Assembly: GCF_024649945.1 (NCBI RefSeq)
Contig: NZ_JANKMS010000017.1
Location: 1-64,000 of the forward strand
Direction: 5' to 3'
DNA from: Flavobacterium panacis
GTDB taxonomy: Bacteria > Bacteroidota > Bacteroidia > Flavobacteriales > Flavobacteriaceae
DNA: 64,000 bases
Below, one piece after another: positions 54,098 to 62,842 of this stretch. Made by a program: the position numbers and the translations under genes. Position 1 is the first letter of the stretch; each line of letters begins with the position of its first letter. A model generated the notes under the pieces. The model was not told where the DNA came from. It did no database searches and saw only the letters and a list, made by a program, of their open reading frames with translations.

Positions 54098-54129
54098 AGC
54101 CGTTTAGTTTTTCTAAACGGCTTTTTTTA
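54098..54129. terminator. Terminator between convergent genes
   Basis: The stem AGCCGTTTAG / CTAAACGGCT with a TTTTT loop is followed by TTTTTT. On the minus strand it lies after the S41 peptidase stop (54167), where an A-rich side gives a weaker T-run. Confidence 0.75.
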
Positions 54130-54166
54130 TGGTTTTTAGTTAAAAAGTCCTTTTAGAATATCTTAA

Positions 54167-55804
54167 TTACATTTTCAAAATAGTTTTGTATTCGGCTTGG
54201 TTGTTTAATACACCAACCGCTCTTTTAATTTCTGAATTGTTTTTGATATAAAACTGATATAAACCTTCCTGATATTGGTATCTTTTAATCAGTTCTTCCT
54301 GAATCATACTTTTGATTTCTTTTTGGTTTTTGTCCAGTAAAGTAGTTTCACTTTTTTCTAAAGCGGCCAATAACTGCTGATATTCAGGAGCAATAGTTTC
54401 GTCTATTTTTTCATTTTTAGCTGCAGCTAAAGTATTTTTTAAAGCGATTTCTGTTTCGGTATCAAAAGTGATTTTATTGGTTTTTAGATATTGTTTAAAA
54501 GCTACATAATCTGCATCAGTTATGACTGGAATTTTATCTCCCAAGTTTGGGTTTTTGTAATAGTATGTTGTGGCATAGTCAAAAACGCCGTCATTTTTGA
54601 TCAAAGCTGTAGCAATGGCACTCGTTTTGGTTTCGTCCAGTTCGATATCTGGTAAAACACCACCACCGTCATAAACGGTTCTGCCTTTTCTGGTTTTAAA
54701 AGCATTGAAGTTTTTAGCATCTGTTTTCTGAGCCACGCCATTTTTGTCTTTATGCGCATAATCCAAAGCTTGAATACATCTTCCCGAAGGAGTATAATAT
54801 CTGGAAATAGTCACTTTTAATTGAGTTCCGTAAGTTAAATCAACAGAACGCTGTACCAAACCTTTTCCAAAACTTCTGCTTCCTAAAATAACAGCGCGAT
54901 CCAAATCCTGCAAAGCACCCGAAACAATTTCAGAAGCCGAAGCACTTCTTCCGTTTACTAAAATCGCTAACGGAATTTGTGTGTCAACTGGTTCTTTTTG
55001 TGTTTTATAAGTATTGTTGTGTTTTTCAATTCGCGATTTAGTGGTTACAATCACTTCATTCTTAGGAACAAATAAATTACAGATATCAATCGCTTCGTTC
55101 AATAAACCTCCAGGATTTCCACGTAAATCTAAAACGATTTGTTTGGCTCCGTCTGCTTTTAGTTTTTCAAGCGCTTCTTTCACTTCATTCGAAGCTTTTC
55201 TGCTAAAATGTGCTAAAACAATATAACCTGTTTTATCATCAATTTTTCCGTAAAATGGAACCGATTTAATATCTACTTCATCCAAAACCAAAACGGTGGT
55301 ATTCGGTTTTCCTTGACGAAGATATTTAATATTGATTTTAGTATTTTTTGTTCCTTTCAATAATTGAGAAGCATCATCTTTAAAATCGGCAATTAAAACG
55401 TCACCAATCTGAATGATTTCGTCACCTGCTTTAAGTCCAGCTTTGTCAGCAGGATAATCTTTATAAGGTTCACGAACAATCAGACGGTCTTTTTTTCTGG
55501 AAATCAAAGCACCGATTCCGGTATATTCTCCCGTATTGTTGATTTTAAAATTGACAACATCCTGTTCGTTAAAATAAACCGTATACGGGTCCAGACTTGC
55601 CAACATGCTTTTAATGGCTTTGTCCATCAAATCTCCTGGATTGGTATCGTCGACGTAATTCGTATTTACGGCTTTAAATAAAGTGGTGAAAATTTCGATC
55701 TGTTTGGCAATCTCAAAAAAGTCTTCTTTAAAACTGGTTCCAATAAACAACATTCCCGCCGCAGCGACTGGTATAATAAATTTCTTTTTGAAATACGGAT
55801 ACAT
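54167..55804 (-). CDS. S41-family C-terminal processing peptidase
   Basis: The 545-residue protein begins with a membrane anchor or signal (FKKKFIIPVAAAGMLFIG), a PDZ domain (GEYTGIGALISRKKDRLIVR, KAGLKAGDEI), and an S41 catalytic core: Ser in NGRSASASEIVSGALQD near residue 286 and Lys in RSFGKGLVQ near 311, a Ser-Lys dyad. These tail-specific proteases trim or degrade exported proteins. It starts 2 bases after the DUF4349 gene stop, so both are in one operon with rnpA. Confidence 0.9.
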   Translation of the reverse strand: MYPYFKKKFIIPVAAAGMLFIGTSFKEDFFEIAKQIEIFTTLFKAVNTNYVDDTNPGDLMDKAIKSMLASLDPYTVYFNEQDVVNFKINNTGEYTGIGALISRKKDRLIVREPYKDYPADKAGLKAGDEIIQIGDVLIADFKDDASQLLKGTKNTKINIKYLRQGKPNTTVLVLDEVDIKSVPFYGKIDDKTGYIVLAHFSRKASNEVKEALEKLKADGAKQIVLDLRGNPGGLLNEAIDICNLFVPKNEVIVTTKSRIEKHNNTYKTQKEPVDTQIPLAILVNGRSASASEIVSGALQDLDRAVILGSRSFGKGLVQRSVDLTYGTQLKVTISRYYTPSGRCIQALDYAHKDKNGVAQKTDAKNFNAFKTRKGRTVYDGGGVLPDIELDETKTSAIATALIKNDGVFDYATTYYYKNPNLGDKIPVITDADYVAFKQYLKTNKITFDTETEIALKNTLAAAKNEKIDETIAPEYQQLLAALEKSETTLLDKNQKEIKSMIQEELIKRYQYQEGLYQFYIKNNSEIKRAVGVLNNQAEYKTILKM

Positions 55805-55806
55805 GA

Positions 55807-56661
55807 TTATTCTTTTTTTCTTCTTTTTAATCTTTTTCTAATAAAATAGGCACATAAAACAAATAAAATGACAAACGGCCAAGCGCTTAATAGCGAAAGC
55901 AATAAATCGGATAAACTATAGAATCCGGATTCAATCGCGCTCCAAATTTTGGAACCGTATGATATTTTAACTCCTTCTTTTTCTGCTATTGTTTTATAAA
56001 ATTCAATAGTTATGGTACTGTCAGAAACGCGGCTTTCCAGATATTTCAGTTGACCTTCTTTGGCTTCGATTTCTTCGCGAATATTCGAAATTTGTTCTTC
56101 AATTTCTAAAATCTCACTGACTTTATTGGCTTTCTTTAAAATTTCAAGATAGCGTTCTTCCAATTTTTTCTTCGTTTTTAAACGAGAAGTTAGATCTATA
56201 AATTCTTCAGTAACATCCTGTGCAGAGATATTTTTAACTTCAAAATAGGATACACCTTTTGAAACATCATTTATAAAACGGTCAAAATTTTGACTTGGTA
56301 CTTTTATGGTAAGATTTCTAAATAGAGTTGCAAAATCTTTTCCCTCAGAATCATTTATTATTCTTGCTTTACTATTTGCAACCGCTTTTTGAATTTGAGC
56401 GAAAGCATTTTCTAAATTATCAGTTTCAAACTTTAAAGTAGCTTCCTTTATAATTTTTTGCTCAATTTGTTGATCTACTTGCGGCGGCGGTGGAGGAGGA
56501 AGTGCATCGTTGGGACTTGGTTTTTTATCATAAGCTGCAGATTCACTTTTTGGAGGAAGCTGTACTGTAGCAATAGCATAATTTTCTTCTGCTGAAGCAT
56601 CAGCTTTATTACACCCAGAAAGAATTAAAACAAAAACAACTAAAAAGAGAAGATTTCGCAT
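55807..56661 (-). CDS. DUF4349-family lipoprotein
   Basis: The 284-residue product has a lipobox (VFVLILSGC, Cys17), a Pro-rich linker (LPPPPPPQ), a coiled-coil DUF4349 domain (about 70-235; EERYLEILKKANKVSEILEI) and a C-terminal transmembrane segment (LLSLLSAWPFVILFVLCAYF) with a basic tail. Function unknown. It lies between rnpA and the S41 gene. Confidence 0.8.
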   Translation of the reverse strand: MRNLLFLVVFVLILSGCNKADASAEENYAIATVQLPPKSESAAYDKKPSPNDALPPPPPPQVDQQIEQKIIKEATLKFETDNLENAFAQIQKAVANSKARIINDSEGKDFATLFRNLTIKVPSQNFDRFINDVSKGVSYFEVKNISAQDVTEEFIDLTSRLKTKKKLEERYLEILKKANKVSEILEIEEQISNIREEIEAKEGQLKYLESRVSDSTITIEFYKTIAEKEGVKISYGSKIWSAIESGFYSLSDLLLSLLSAWPFVILFVLCAYFIRKRLKRRKKE

Positions 56662-56731
56662 AGAATTTCGATTTAGAGCTAAAACTACGATTTTTTTGTC
56701 TAAGTTGCTTATTAATCTTATTTTTTGGGAT

Positions 56732-57136
56732 TTACGCTTCTGTTTTTGTTTCAGAATCCAGAGGTTTATTTATTTGTAGTGAAAATTTCTCAAACAGCTG
56801 AATCATTTTGGTGTTGATTTCTTCGTAAGACAATCGGTCTTTGGTTTGATAAAAAAGCATAATCGAATACGACTGATCCAGATTATCCAAAAGCAAATGT
56901 TTGTTCAATCGATACGTTTCTCGCAAAACTCTTTTGAAGTAATTGCGGTCTACAGCTTTCTTGAAATATTTCTTAGAAACCGAAACGCCAATCTTAGTCT
57001 GTTCTTCTGAATTTTCTTCCGCTTGACGGTAAACCAAACGAAGCGGATATTTAGAAACCGATTTCCCTTCAGAAAACAGTAATCCAATGGTGGTTTTGCT
57101 TTTTAAACGCTCGTTTTTAGGGTAAGTAAAGTTCAT
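56732..57136 (-). CDS. rnpA: Ribonuclease P protein component
   Basis: RnpA binds the RNase P RNA and assists 5' maturation of tRNA. In 134 residues it carries the RNR signature variant VDRNYFKRVLRETYRLNK and the N-terminal FTYPKNERLKSKTTIGLLF. In many bacteria it follows rpmH, which is absent here. A -7-like TACCTTTG lies upstream (57175-57168). Confidence 0.92.
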   Translation of the reverse strand: MNFTYPKNERLKSKTTIGLLFSEGKSVSKYPLRLVYRQAEENSEEQTKIGVSVSKKYFKKAVDRNYFKRVLRETYRLNKHLLLDNLDQSYSIMLFYQTKDRLSYEEINTKMIQLFEKFSLQINKPLDSETKTEA

Positions 57137-57167
57137 TTAATTCAGAAAAAATTTGCAAATTTTGGTA

Positions 57168-57175
57168 CAAAGGTA
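57168..57175 (-). promoter_or_regulatory. Promoter -7 element of rnpA
   Basis: On the minus strand TACCTTTG fits TAnnTTTG and lies 31 bases before the ATG at 57136. No exact TTG at -33. Confidence 0.5.
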
Positions 57176-57234
57176 CAATTAAACCAGAAAAACGGTTATT
57201 GTTTTTAATTTTAATAAGTCTAAAAATATATTTA

Positions 57235-57242
57235 TTACTTTT
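57235..57242 (+). promoter_or_regulatory. Promoter -7 element of plsC copy 2
   Basis: TACTTTTG fits TAnnTTTG and lies 19 bases before the ATG at 57262. It is divergent from the rnpA promoter. Confidence 0.5.
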
Positions 57243-57261
57243 GCGCATTAATTTTTGAAGC

Positions 57262-58008
57262 ATGGAAAAAATTATATCTTATCCAATATCGGTAATTTAC
57301 TATTTATTATTTGGTTTATGTTTGGCTGTTTTTCATCCAATTCAGTGGATTTGTTTAAATGTTTTTGGTTACCAAGCTCACAAAAAAAGTGTTGATTATT
57401 TAAACTTCTTCCTTTTAAGATGTACCAATCTTGTGGGAACAAGATATACAATCGAAAATAGAGATACAATTCCGACGGGAGTGCCGATTATTTTTGTGGC
57501 AAATCACCAAAGTATGTACGATATCGTGGCAATGATTTGGTATTTTAGACGTTTTCATTGTAAATTTGTAAGTAAGAAGGAATTAGGAAGCGGAATTCCA
57601 AGTGTTTCATACAATCTGAAACATGGAGGATCTGTCTTAATTGACCGAAAAGACCCTAAACAAGCGATACCAGTTATCAAAGGCTTGTCTGAATATATCG
57701 AAAAAAATACTAGATCTGCCGTTATTTTTCCAGAAGGAACAAGAAGTAAAACGGGTGTTCCGAAAGAATTCGCTCAGAGCGGCTTAAAAATTTTATGCAA
57801 ATATGCGCCATCTGCATATGTTGTACCTGTGAGTATCAATAATTCTTGGAAAATGGTAAAATTTGGTTTTTTTCCTGTTGGTTTAGGAAATCACCTGAAA
57901 TTTACAGCTCATCCAGCTTTGGCTGTTAAAGATTACAAATTTGAAGAGCTGATGGAGATTACTGAAAAAGCAGTTAAGGAAGGAATAAATGAGTATAAAC
58001 AGGTTTAA
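57262..58008 (+). CDS. 1-acyl-sn-glycerol-3-phosphate acyltransferase (PlsC family), copy 2
   Basis: The 248-residue protein has the catalytic NHQSMYD motif, RKDPKQAIP, and the FPEGTRSKTG acceptor motif. Its N-terminus has a membrane segment (YYLLFGLCLAVFHPIQWICL). It is followed 46 bases later by an acyl-ACP desaturase on the same strand, which places it in membrane lipid synthesis. This motif set is the more standard of the two PlsC copies. Confidence 0.92.
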   Translation: MEKIISYPISVIYYLLFGLCLAVFHPIQWICLNVFGYQAHKKSVDYLNFFLLRCTNLVGTRYTIENRDTIPTGVPIIFVANHQSMYDIVAMIWYFRRFHCKFVSKKELGSGIPSVSYNLKHGGSVLIDRKDPKQAIPVIKGLSEYIEKNTRSAVIFPEGTRSKTGVPKEFAQSGLKILCKYAPSAYVVPVSINNSWKMVKFGFFPVGLGNHLKFTAHPALAVKDYKFEELMEITEKAVKEGINEYKQV

Positions 58009-58054
58009 GTTTTGGTCCGAGCCAAAATGTAAAACCCAAATCTATAAATAAGTA

Positions 58055-59047
58055 ATGTCTATAAAAAACATTAGATTAGAAGTAATGCAGTTTTTGGAAA
58101 AAAACGTGGATAGCTTCGTGGAACAGTATTTAATTCCAGTGGAAAAAATTTGGCAGCCGTCTGATTTTTTACCAAATTCTGAAGGAGAAAATTTCTTTGA
58201 AGAGGTAAAAGAATTACGCGAAATTGCTAAAGAACTTCCATACGATTTCTGGGTTACGCTTGTTGGTGACACGATCACTGAGGAAGCTTTACCTACATAT
58301 GAGTCTTGGTTAATGGATGTAGAAGGTGTAAACCAAGTAGAAGATGGTGGAAACGGTTGGTCTAAATGGATCCGTCAATGGACCGGAGAAGAAAACCGCC
58401 ACGGAGATCTTTTGAATAAATACTTGTATTTGTCTGGTCGTGTAAATATGCGTGAAATCGAAATGACAACACAGCATTTAATCAACGACGGTTTTGATAT
58501 TGGAACTGGATCTGATCCGTACAAAAACTTTGTATACACTAGTTTCCAGGAATTAGCAACTTATGTTTCTCACAATAGAGTTTCTCAAATCGCAAAGAAA
58601 TTTGGCGATAATAAGTTGTCTAAAATGTGTAAAATGATTGCAGGAGACGAAATGCGTCACCATCATGCCTATAGCGAATTTGTAACTAGAATTTTCCAAG
58701 TTGACCCAAGCGAAATGATGTTGGCGTTTCAATACATGATGAAGCAAAAAATCGTTATGCCAGCTCACTTCTTGAGAGAATCTGGACAAAAAATTAGTAC
58801 GGCTTTTGAACAATTCTCAGATTCTGCACAACGTATCGGCGTTTATACAGCGACAGATTACGTAGAAATCATGCAGAAATTAATCAACAAATGGGAAATT
58901 GACAAAATTTCGAATTTGACTGATGAAGCCGAAAAAGCACGTGACTATTTAATGAAATTGCCAGCTCGTATGGCAAAAATCTCTGAAAGAATCGTAATAC
59001 CACAAGAATCGCACATCTTTAAATGGGTGGAACCTGCGAGACTATAG
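58055..59047 (+). CDS. Acyl-ACP desaturase
   Basis: The 330-residue protein has the two carboxylate-His motifs of the soluble di-iron desaturases: EENRHGD (about residues 112-118) and DEMRHHHAY (about 197-205). These enzymes put a cis double bond into acyl chains bound to acyl carrier protein. The length and the RVNMREIEMTTQHLI helix fit the family. It is probably coexpressed with the acyltransferase upstream to supply unsaturated phospholipids. A terminator follows. Confidence 0.93.
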   Translation: MSIKNIRLEVMQFLEKNVDSFVEQYLIPVEKIWQPSDFLPNSEGENFFEEVKELREIAKELPYDFWVTLVGDTITEEALPTYESWLMDVEGVNQVEDGGNGWSKWIRQWTGEENRHGDLLNKYLYLSGRVNMREIEMTTQHLINDGFDIGTGSDPYKNFVYTSFQELATYVSHNRVSQIAKKFGDNKLSKMCKMIAGDEMRHHHAYSEFVTRIFQVDPSEMMLAFQYMMKQKIVMPAHFLRESGQKISTAFEQFSDSAQRIGVYTATDYVEIMQKLINKWEIDKISNLTDEAEKARDYLMKLPARMAKISERIVIPQESHIFKWVEPARL

Positions 59048-59127
59048 ATTATTTCAGATTGTTGATTTTAGATTTTAGATTGTTGGTTTAAAATTTGAAA
59101 ATCGAAAATTTAAATTTCCAAAAGTAC

Positions 59128-59172
59128 TGTTGATTGCTGAAGGTTTTTGATCTTTAGCAGTCAACATTTTTT
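59128..59172 (+). terminator. Terminator after the desaturase
   Basis: TGTTGATTGCTGAAG pairs with CTTTAGCAGTCAACA with two wobble pairs, followed by TTTTTTA. The next start codon is 22 bases further. Confidence 0.75.
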
Positions 59173-59193
59173 ATAAATAGTAAAAACTTCTTT

Positions 59194-59847
59194 ATGAGCG
59201 ATTCAGCATTAATTATTAAAACCATTGCATTTGTAAAAGAGAAACTAAACGATGCCGAAGGCGGACATGATTGGTTTCATATTGAACGTGTTTATAAAAA
59301 TGCGCTTTTAATTGCAAAAGATACGGATTGCGATATTACCGTTGTGCAATTAGGTGCTTTATTGCATGATATTGCAGACAGTAAATTTCATAACGGAGAC
59401 GAAACTATTGGGCCAAAAACAGCACGAGCGTTTTTAGAAGCTCAAAATGTTTCTGAGGATATCATTGCCCATGTTGTCAATATCATTGAAAATATCTCTT
59501 ATAAAGGCGGAAATTTCGAAAGAAAGTTCTCTTCGGTTGAATTGGATGTTGTGCAAGATGCCGATCGTTTAGATGCAATTGGTGCGATTGGTGTGGCTAG
59601 GGCATTTAACTATGGCGGATTTAAGAACAGAGCTTTATACAATCCCGAAATTGCTCCAGTTACGAATATGACAAAGGAGGAGTATAAAAACAACAATGCT
59701 CCAACGATAAACCATTTTTATGAAAAGCTTTTGTTGTTAAAAGATAAAATGAATACCCCAAAGGGAAAAGAAATTGCTGCAGAAAGACATCGTTTTATGG
59801 AAACATTTCTTTCTCAGTTTTATGCAGAGTGGGAAGGTCTGAAATAG
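59194..59847 (+). CDS. HD-domain phosphohydrolase
   Basis: The 217-residue protein has the HD metal ligands in order: HDWFHIERV (His25/His29), LLHDIADSKFH (His58, Asp59) and QDADRLDAIGAIGVARAF (Asp near 124). HD phosphohydrolases of this small type act on nucleotides or phosphoesters; the substrate is unknown. It is a single gene with a shared bidirectional terminator downstream. Confidence 0.88.
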   Translation: MSDSALIIKTIAFVKEKLNDAEGGHDWFHIERVYKNALLIAKDTDCDITVVQLGALLHDIADSKFHNGDETIGPKTARAFLEAQNVSEDIIAHVVNIIENISYKGGNFERKFSSVELDVVQDADRLDAIGAIGVARAFNYGGFKNRALYNPEIAPVTNMTKEEYKNNNAPTINHFYEKLLLLKDKMNTPKGKEIAAERHRFMETFLSQFYAEWEGLK

Positions 59848-59897
59848 TGCTCGGTTTTCAGTAACAGTCTCAGTCTTGCTTCTCGATTATAAATAAA

Positions 59898-59922
59898 AAA
59901 CGGCTCCTATCTGGAGCCGTTT
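59898..59922. terminator. Bidirectional terminator
   Basis: The stem AAACGGCTCC / GGAGCCGTTT with a 5-base loop lies between the HD gene and the small membrane protein on the opposite strand. Confidence 0.85.
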
Positions 59923-59953
59923 GTATTTTAGGTTAGTGGGAGTTTTTTGTAAT

Positions 59954-60073
59954 TTACATTCTGGATTTTAAAAGACACATTATTCCAAAAGCGCATAAAA
60001 ATCCAAAAGAGAACCAAAGCAATCTCGTTACTCTATTGTTTCTAACCATCTCATTTTTTTCAAACTTTGTCAT
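59954..60073 (-). CDS. Small membrane protein, 39 residues
   Basis: An ATG-to-TAA frame encodes MTKFEKNEMVRNNRVTRLLW followed by FSFGFLCAFGIMCLLKSRM. It has a polar N-terminus, a hydrophobic span with two Cys and a basic end, ending just before the bidirectional terminator on its own strand. Charge and length match a single-pass micro-protein. No family recognised. Confidence 0.5.
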   Translation of the reverse strand: MTKFEKNEMVRNNRVTRLLWFSFGFLCAFGIMCLLKSRM

Positions 60074-60202
60074 TTTGAATGTATTTTAATTTTCAAAAGT
60101 AATTTTTATAAGTGTCAGTATGATGACCTAAAAGACTTTAAACCATTATAATAAGACATTTTTTTTCTAATTAAAATTTCTACTTTTTCGAATACAAAAG
60201 AA

Positions 60203-60239
60203 AAAGCTTCACAAGAGTTTTAAATCTCTGTGAAGCTTT
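60203..60239. terminator. Terminator downstream of the Cys-rich Feo protein
   Basis: AAAGCTTCACA...GAG pairs with CTCTGTGAAGCTTT. On the minus strand it follows the Cys-rich ORF by about 30 bases and has a T-rich tail (TTTTTCTTTTG). On the plus strand a T-run also follows. Confidence 0.75.
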
Positions 60240-60268
60240 GTTTTTTATTTTGTGAATCTCTGCGAAAT

Positions 60269-60394
60269 CTAGCTGCAACCGCAATCTGTTCCGTTACCGC
60301 AATCTTTTTTCTTTTTCGATTTAAAAAAGAACTTTTTAATCAAAAAGGCGACGGCGAATCCTAATAGGACAAAGGCTATAATTTCTTGAAACAT
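60269..60394 (-). CDS. FeoB-associated Cys-rich membrane protein
   Basis: The 41-residue ORF encodes one membrane span (EIIAFVLLGFAVAFLIKKFF), a Lys-rich stretch (KSKKKKD) and a Cys-rich tail (DCGNGTDCGCS), which is the pattern of the FeoB-associated Cys-rich family. It starts 6 bases after the feoB stop codon, so it belongs to the feo operon. These small proteins are thought to aid ferrous iron uptake; the exact role is unknown. Confidence 0.85.
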   Translation of the reverse strand: MFQEIIAFVLLGFAVAFLIKKFFFKSKKKKDCGNGTDCGCS

Positions 60395-60400
60395 AACTTT

Positions 60401-62500
60401 TTATTTTAAAACTTGATACGCAATTAAGGCGGCAAAATAGGCTAATCCGCTCATGAAAACTAACTGCATAGCGGGCCATTTCCACGAATTGGTTTCTTTT
60501 TTGGTAATGGCCAGTGTACTGGCACATTGCATAGCAAAAGCATAAAATAACAATAAAGAAATTCCTGTTGGGAAATCAAAGACTTTCTTTCCAGTATCAG
60601 GACGAACTTCTGCTTGCATTTTGCTTTTTATGGTCGATTCGTTGTCAGTATCTCCAACGCTGTAAATAGTCGCCAGAGTTCCAACAAAAACTTCACGTGC
60701 TGCAAACGAACTAATTAAAGCAATTCCGATTTTCCAATCATAACCTAAAGGCTGAATTGCTGGTTCGATTGCTCTTCCCATTAATCCGATATATGAATTT
60801 TCTAATTTTTGAGAATTCACTTCGTTTTCAAACTGAGTTTCGTCAAGAGTAGTATTGGCGAATCTTTCTTTTACGATATTTTCAGCATCATTAAATTCTT
60901 TTCCTGGACCGTAAGATGCTAAAAACCATAAAATAACGGATATTGCTAAAATGATTTTTCCAGCTCCAGCGATAAATGCTTTTGTTTTTTCTACAACATT
61001 GATTCCAACGTTTTTGAAAAGTGGCATTTTATAACTTGGCATTTCGACTACGAAATAGGTTTTAGATTCCAGTTTTAAAACTTTATTCAAAATATAAGCA
61101 GATAAAATTGCTGCAAAAAATCCTAAGACGTATAATGACATTAAAGTTAATCCCTGAACATTTAGAAAACCAAGAACTCGTTTGCTCGGAACAACTAGTG
61201 AAATGATAATGGCATAAACGGGTAATCTTGCCGAACAAGTCGTGAATGGCGTTACTAAGATCGTAATAAGGCGTTCTTTCCAGTTCTCAATATTTCTCGT
61301 TGCCATAATGGCCGGAATCGCACAAGCAGTTCCTGAAATCAGAGGCACGACACTTTTTCCTGAAAGTCCAAATCGGCGCATGATTTTATCCATTAAAAAT
61401 ACAACACGGCTCATATAACCACTTTCTTCCAAAATAGAAATAAATAAGAATAACACCGCAATTTGAGGAATGAAAATAACAACTCCTCCAATTCCCGGAA
61501 TAATTCCCTGCGAAAGTAAATCGGTTAGAATTCCACTTGGTAATTCTTCGGCAACCCAGCTGCTTAAGGAAGCAAAAGTGCTGTCAATAAAATCCATTGG
61601 AATAGTTGACCAACTAAAAATCGATTGGAAAATCAAAAACAAAATCGCAAAGAAAATAACGTAACCAAAAACCTTATGCGTTAAAACGCGGTCTAGTTTG
61701 GCACGAATATCTTTTGCCATCGAAGCATCAATTTTTAAACCTTCTTTTAAAACATCATTGATAAACTGATATCTTTTGATGGTTTCTTTTTGTTGAAGAC
61801 GTTTTAATTCTGAATGTGATTTAGTAAATGTATTTCGAACTTCATTTCGGTCTAAGTTTGAGAAATTAACATCTTGCGTAATTACCAGCCACAATTTATA
61901 CATTAATTGATTTGGAAAAGCGTGTTGTAACTTTTCAAAATATTCAGGATCAATTACCGAAGCATTTAAACAAGGTTCGTGCGGAATCGTTTTATAAGAA
62001 ACAATCAGCTCTTTCAACTCTTCGATTCCATGGCCTTTGCGTGAACTAACCAAAGCAATTTTTGTTTTCAGCTTTTCTTCTAAAAAAGGAATATCTAAGG
62101 AAATTCCCTTTCTTTCCATTTGATCAGACATATTAATGACCAAAATCGTCGGAATTTCAAGATCTTTTATTTGAGTGTAAATCAGTAAGTTTCGTTTCAG
62201 ATTTTCAACATCTGTTACAACCACTGCTACGTCTGGATATAATTTGTCGTTTTTGTTTAATAAAAGTTCAATAACAACACTTTCGTCCATCGAACTAGCG
62301 TTCAAACTATACGTTCCGGGTAAATCCAGAATGTTAGCTTTTACGTTATTGGGTAATTTACAGAATCCCATTTTCTTTTCAACAGTGATTCCTGGATAAT
62401 TTCCAACTTGTTGATTAAGACCTGTTAATTGATTAAAAACAGAAGTTTTTCCGGTATTAGGATTTCCGATAAGGGCAACATTGATATTCTGAACGCTCAT
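60401..62500 (-). CDS. feoB: Ferrous iron transporter FeoB
   Basis: FeoB is the inner-membrane Fe(II) transporter. Its cytoplasmic GTPase domain has GNPNTGKT (residues 12-19), the G3 motif DLPGTYSL and G4 NMSD. The membrane domain (from about residue 280) has two Gate motifs with many hydrophobic segments. The 699-residue length is typical of the Bacteroidota form. The feoA stop codon overlaps its start codon by one base (TAATG), and a Cys-rich small protein follows. Confidence 0.97.
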   Translation of the reverse strand: MSVQNINVALIGNPNTGKTSVFNQLTGLNQQVGNYPGITVEKKMGFCKLPNNVKANILDLPGTYSLNASSMDESVVIELLLNKNDKLYPDVAVVVTDVENLKRNLLIYTQIKDLEIPTILVINMSDQMERKGISLDIPFLEEKLKTKIALVSSRKGHGIEELKELIVSYKTIPHEPCLNASVIDPEYFEKLQHAFPNQLMYKLWLVITQDVNFSNLDRNEVRNTFTKSHSELKRLQQKETIKRYQFINDVLKEGLKIDASMAKDIRAKLDRVLTHKVFGYVIFFAILFLIFQSIFSWSTIPMDFIDSTFASLSSWVAEELPSGILTDLLSQGIIPGIGGVVIFIPQIAVLFLFISILEESGYMSRVVFLMDKIMRRFGLSGKSVVPLISGTACAIPAIMATRNIENWKERLITILVTPFTTCSARLPVYAIIISLVVPSKRVLGFLNVQGLTLMSLYVLGFFAAILSAYILNKVLKLESKTYFVVEMPSYKMPLFKNVGINVVEKTKAFIAGAGKIILAISVILWFLASYGPGKEFNDAENIVKERFANTTLDETQFENEVNSQKLENSYIGLMGRAIEPAIQPLGYDWKIGIALISSFAAREVFVGTLATIYSVGDTDNESTIKSKMQAEVRPDTGKKVFDFPTGISLLLFYAFAMQCASTLAITKKETNSWKWPAMQLVFMSGLAYFAALIAYQVLK

Positions 62501-62739
62501 TATAAATTGTTTTGGATAAGTTCAACTTCAATTTCACGAGCGGTTTCAATACGAATGGCAACATGCGAACCGTTAATATCTAAATATAATGGGTCACCAA
62601 AAGGAGCAACTTGTAGTAATTCAACTAAGCTGCCAGGGAGACAACCCATTTCTAATAATTTAAGTGGAATAAGATCGATATCAAAATCTTTGATAATGGC
62701 TTTCTCGCCTTTTTTCAGAGTGTGGATTGTATTTTGCAA
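62500..62739 (-). CDS. feoA: Ferrous iron transport accessory protein FeoA
   Basis: The 79-residue product is a single SH3-like FeoA domain (LKKGEKAIIKDF, LKLLEMGCLPGSLVELLQVA, GSHVAIRIETAREIEV). FeoA binds the FeoB GTPase domain. It is the first gene of feoA-feoB-Cys-rich, with a -7-like TATTTTTG at 62772-62765 on its strand. No Fur box is evident. Confidence 0.93.
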   Translation of the reverse strand: MQNTIHTLKKGEKAIIKDFDIDLIPLKLLEMGCLPGSLVELLQVAPFGDPLYLDINGSHVAIRIETAREIEVELIQNNL

Positions 62740-62764
62740 GCTTATTTAGATTGAATTTAGATTG

Positions 62765-62772
62765 CAAAAATA
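62765..62772 (-). promoter_or_regulatory. Promoter -7 element of the feo operon
   Basis: On the minus strand TATTTTTG fits TAnnTTTG, 25 bases before feoA. No exact TTG at -33. Confidence 0.45.
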
Positions 62773-62842
62773 GGTAATTATTCTATATATACTGGCATTT
62801 TCTGCTTACACAAATGCTAAAACTTTCTAAAAATAAGGGATT

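Noticed and set aside
62429..62749. 106-residue plus-strand ORF across feoA and the start of feoB
   Set aside because: Shadow of well-identified feoA and feoB on the other strand.
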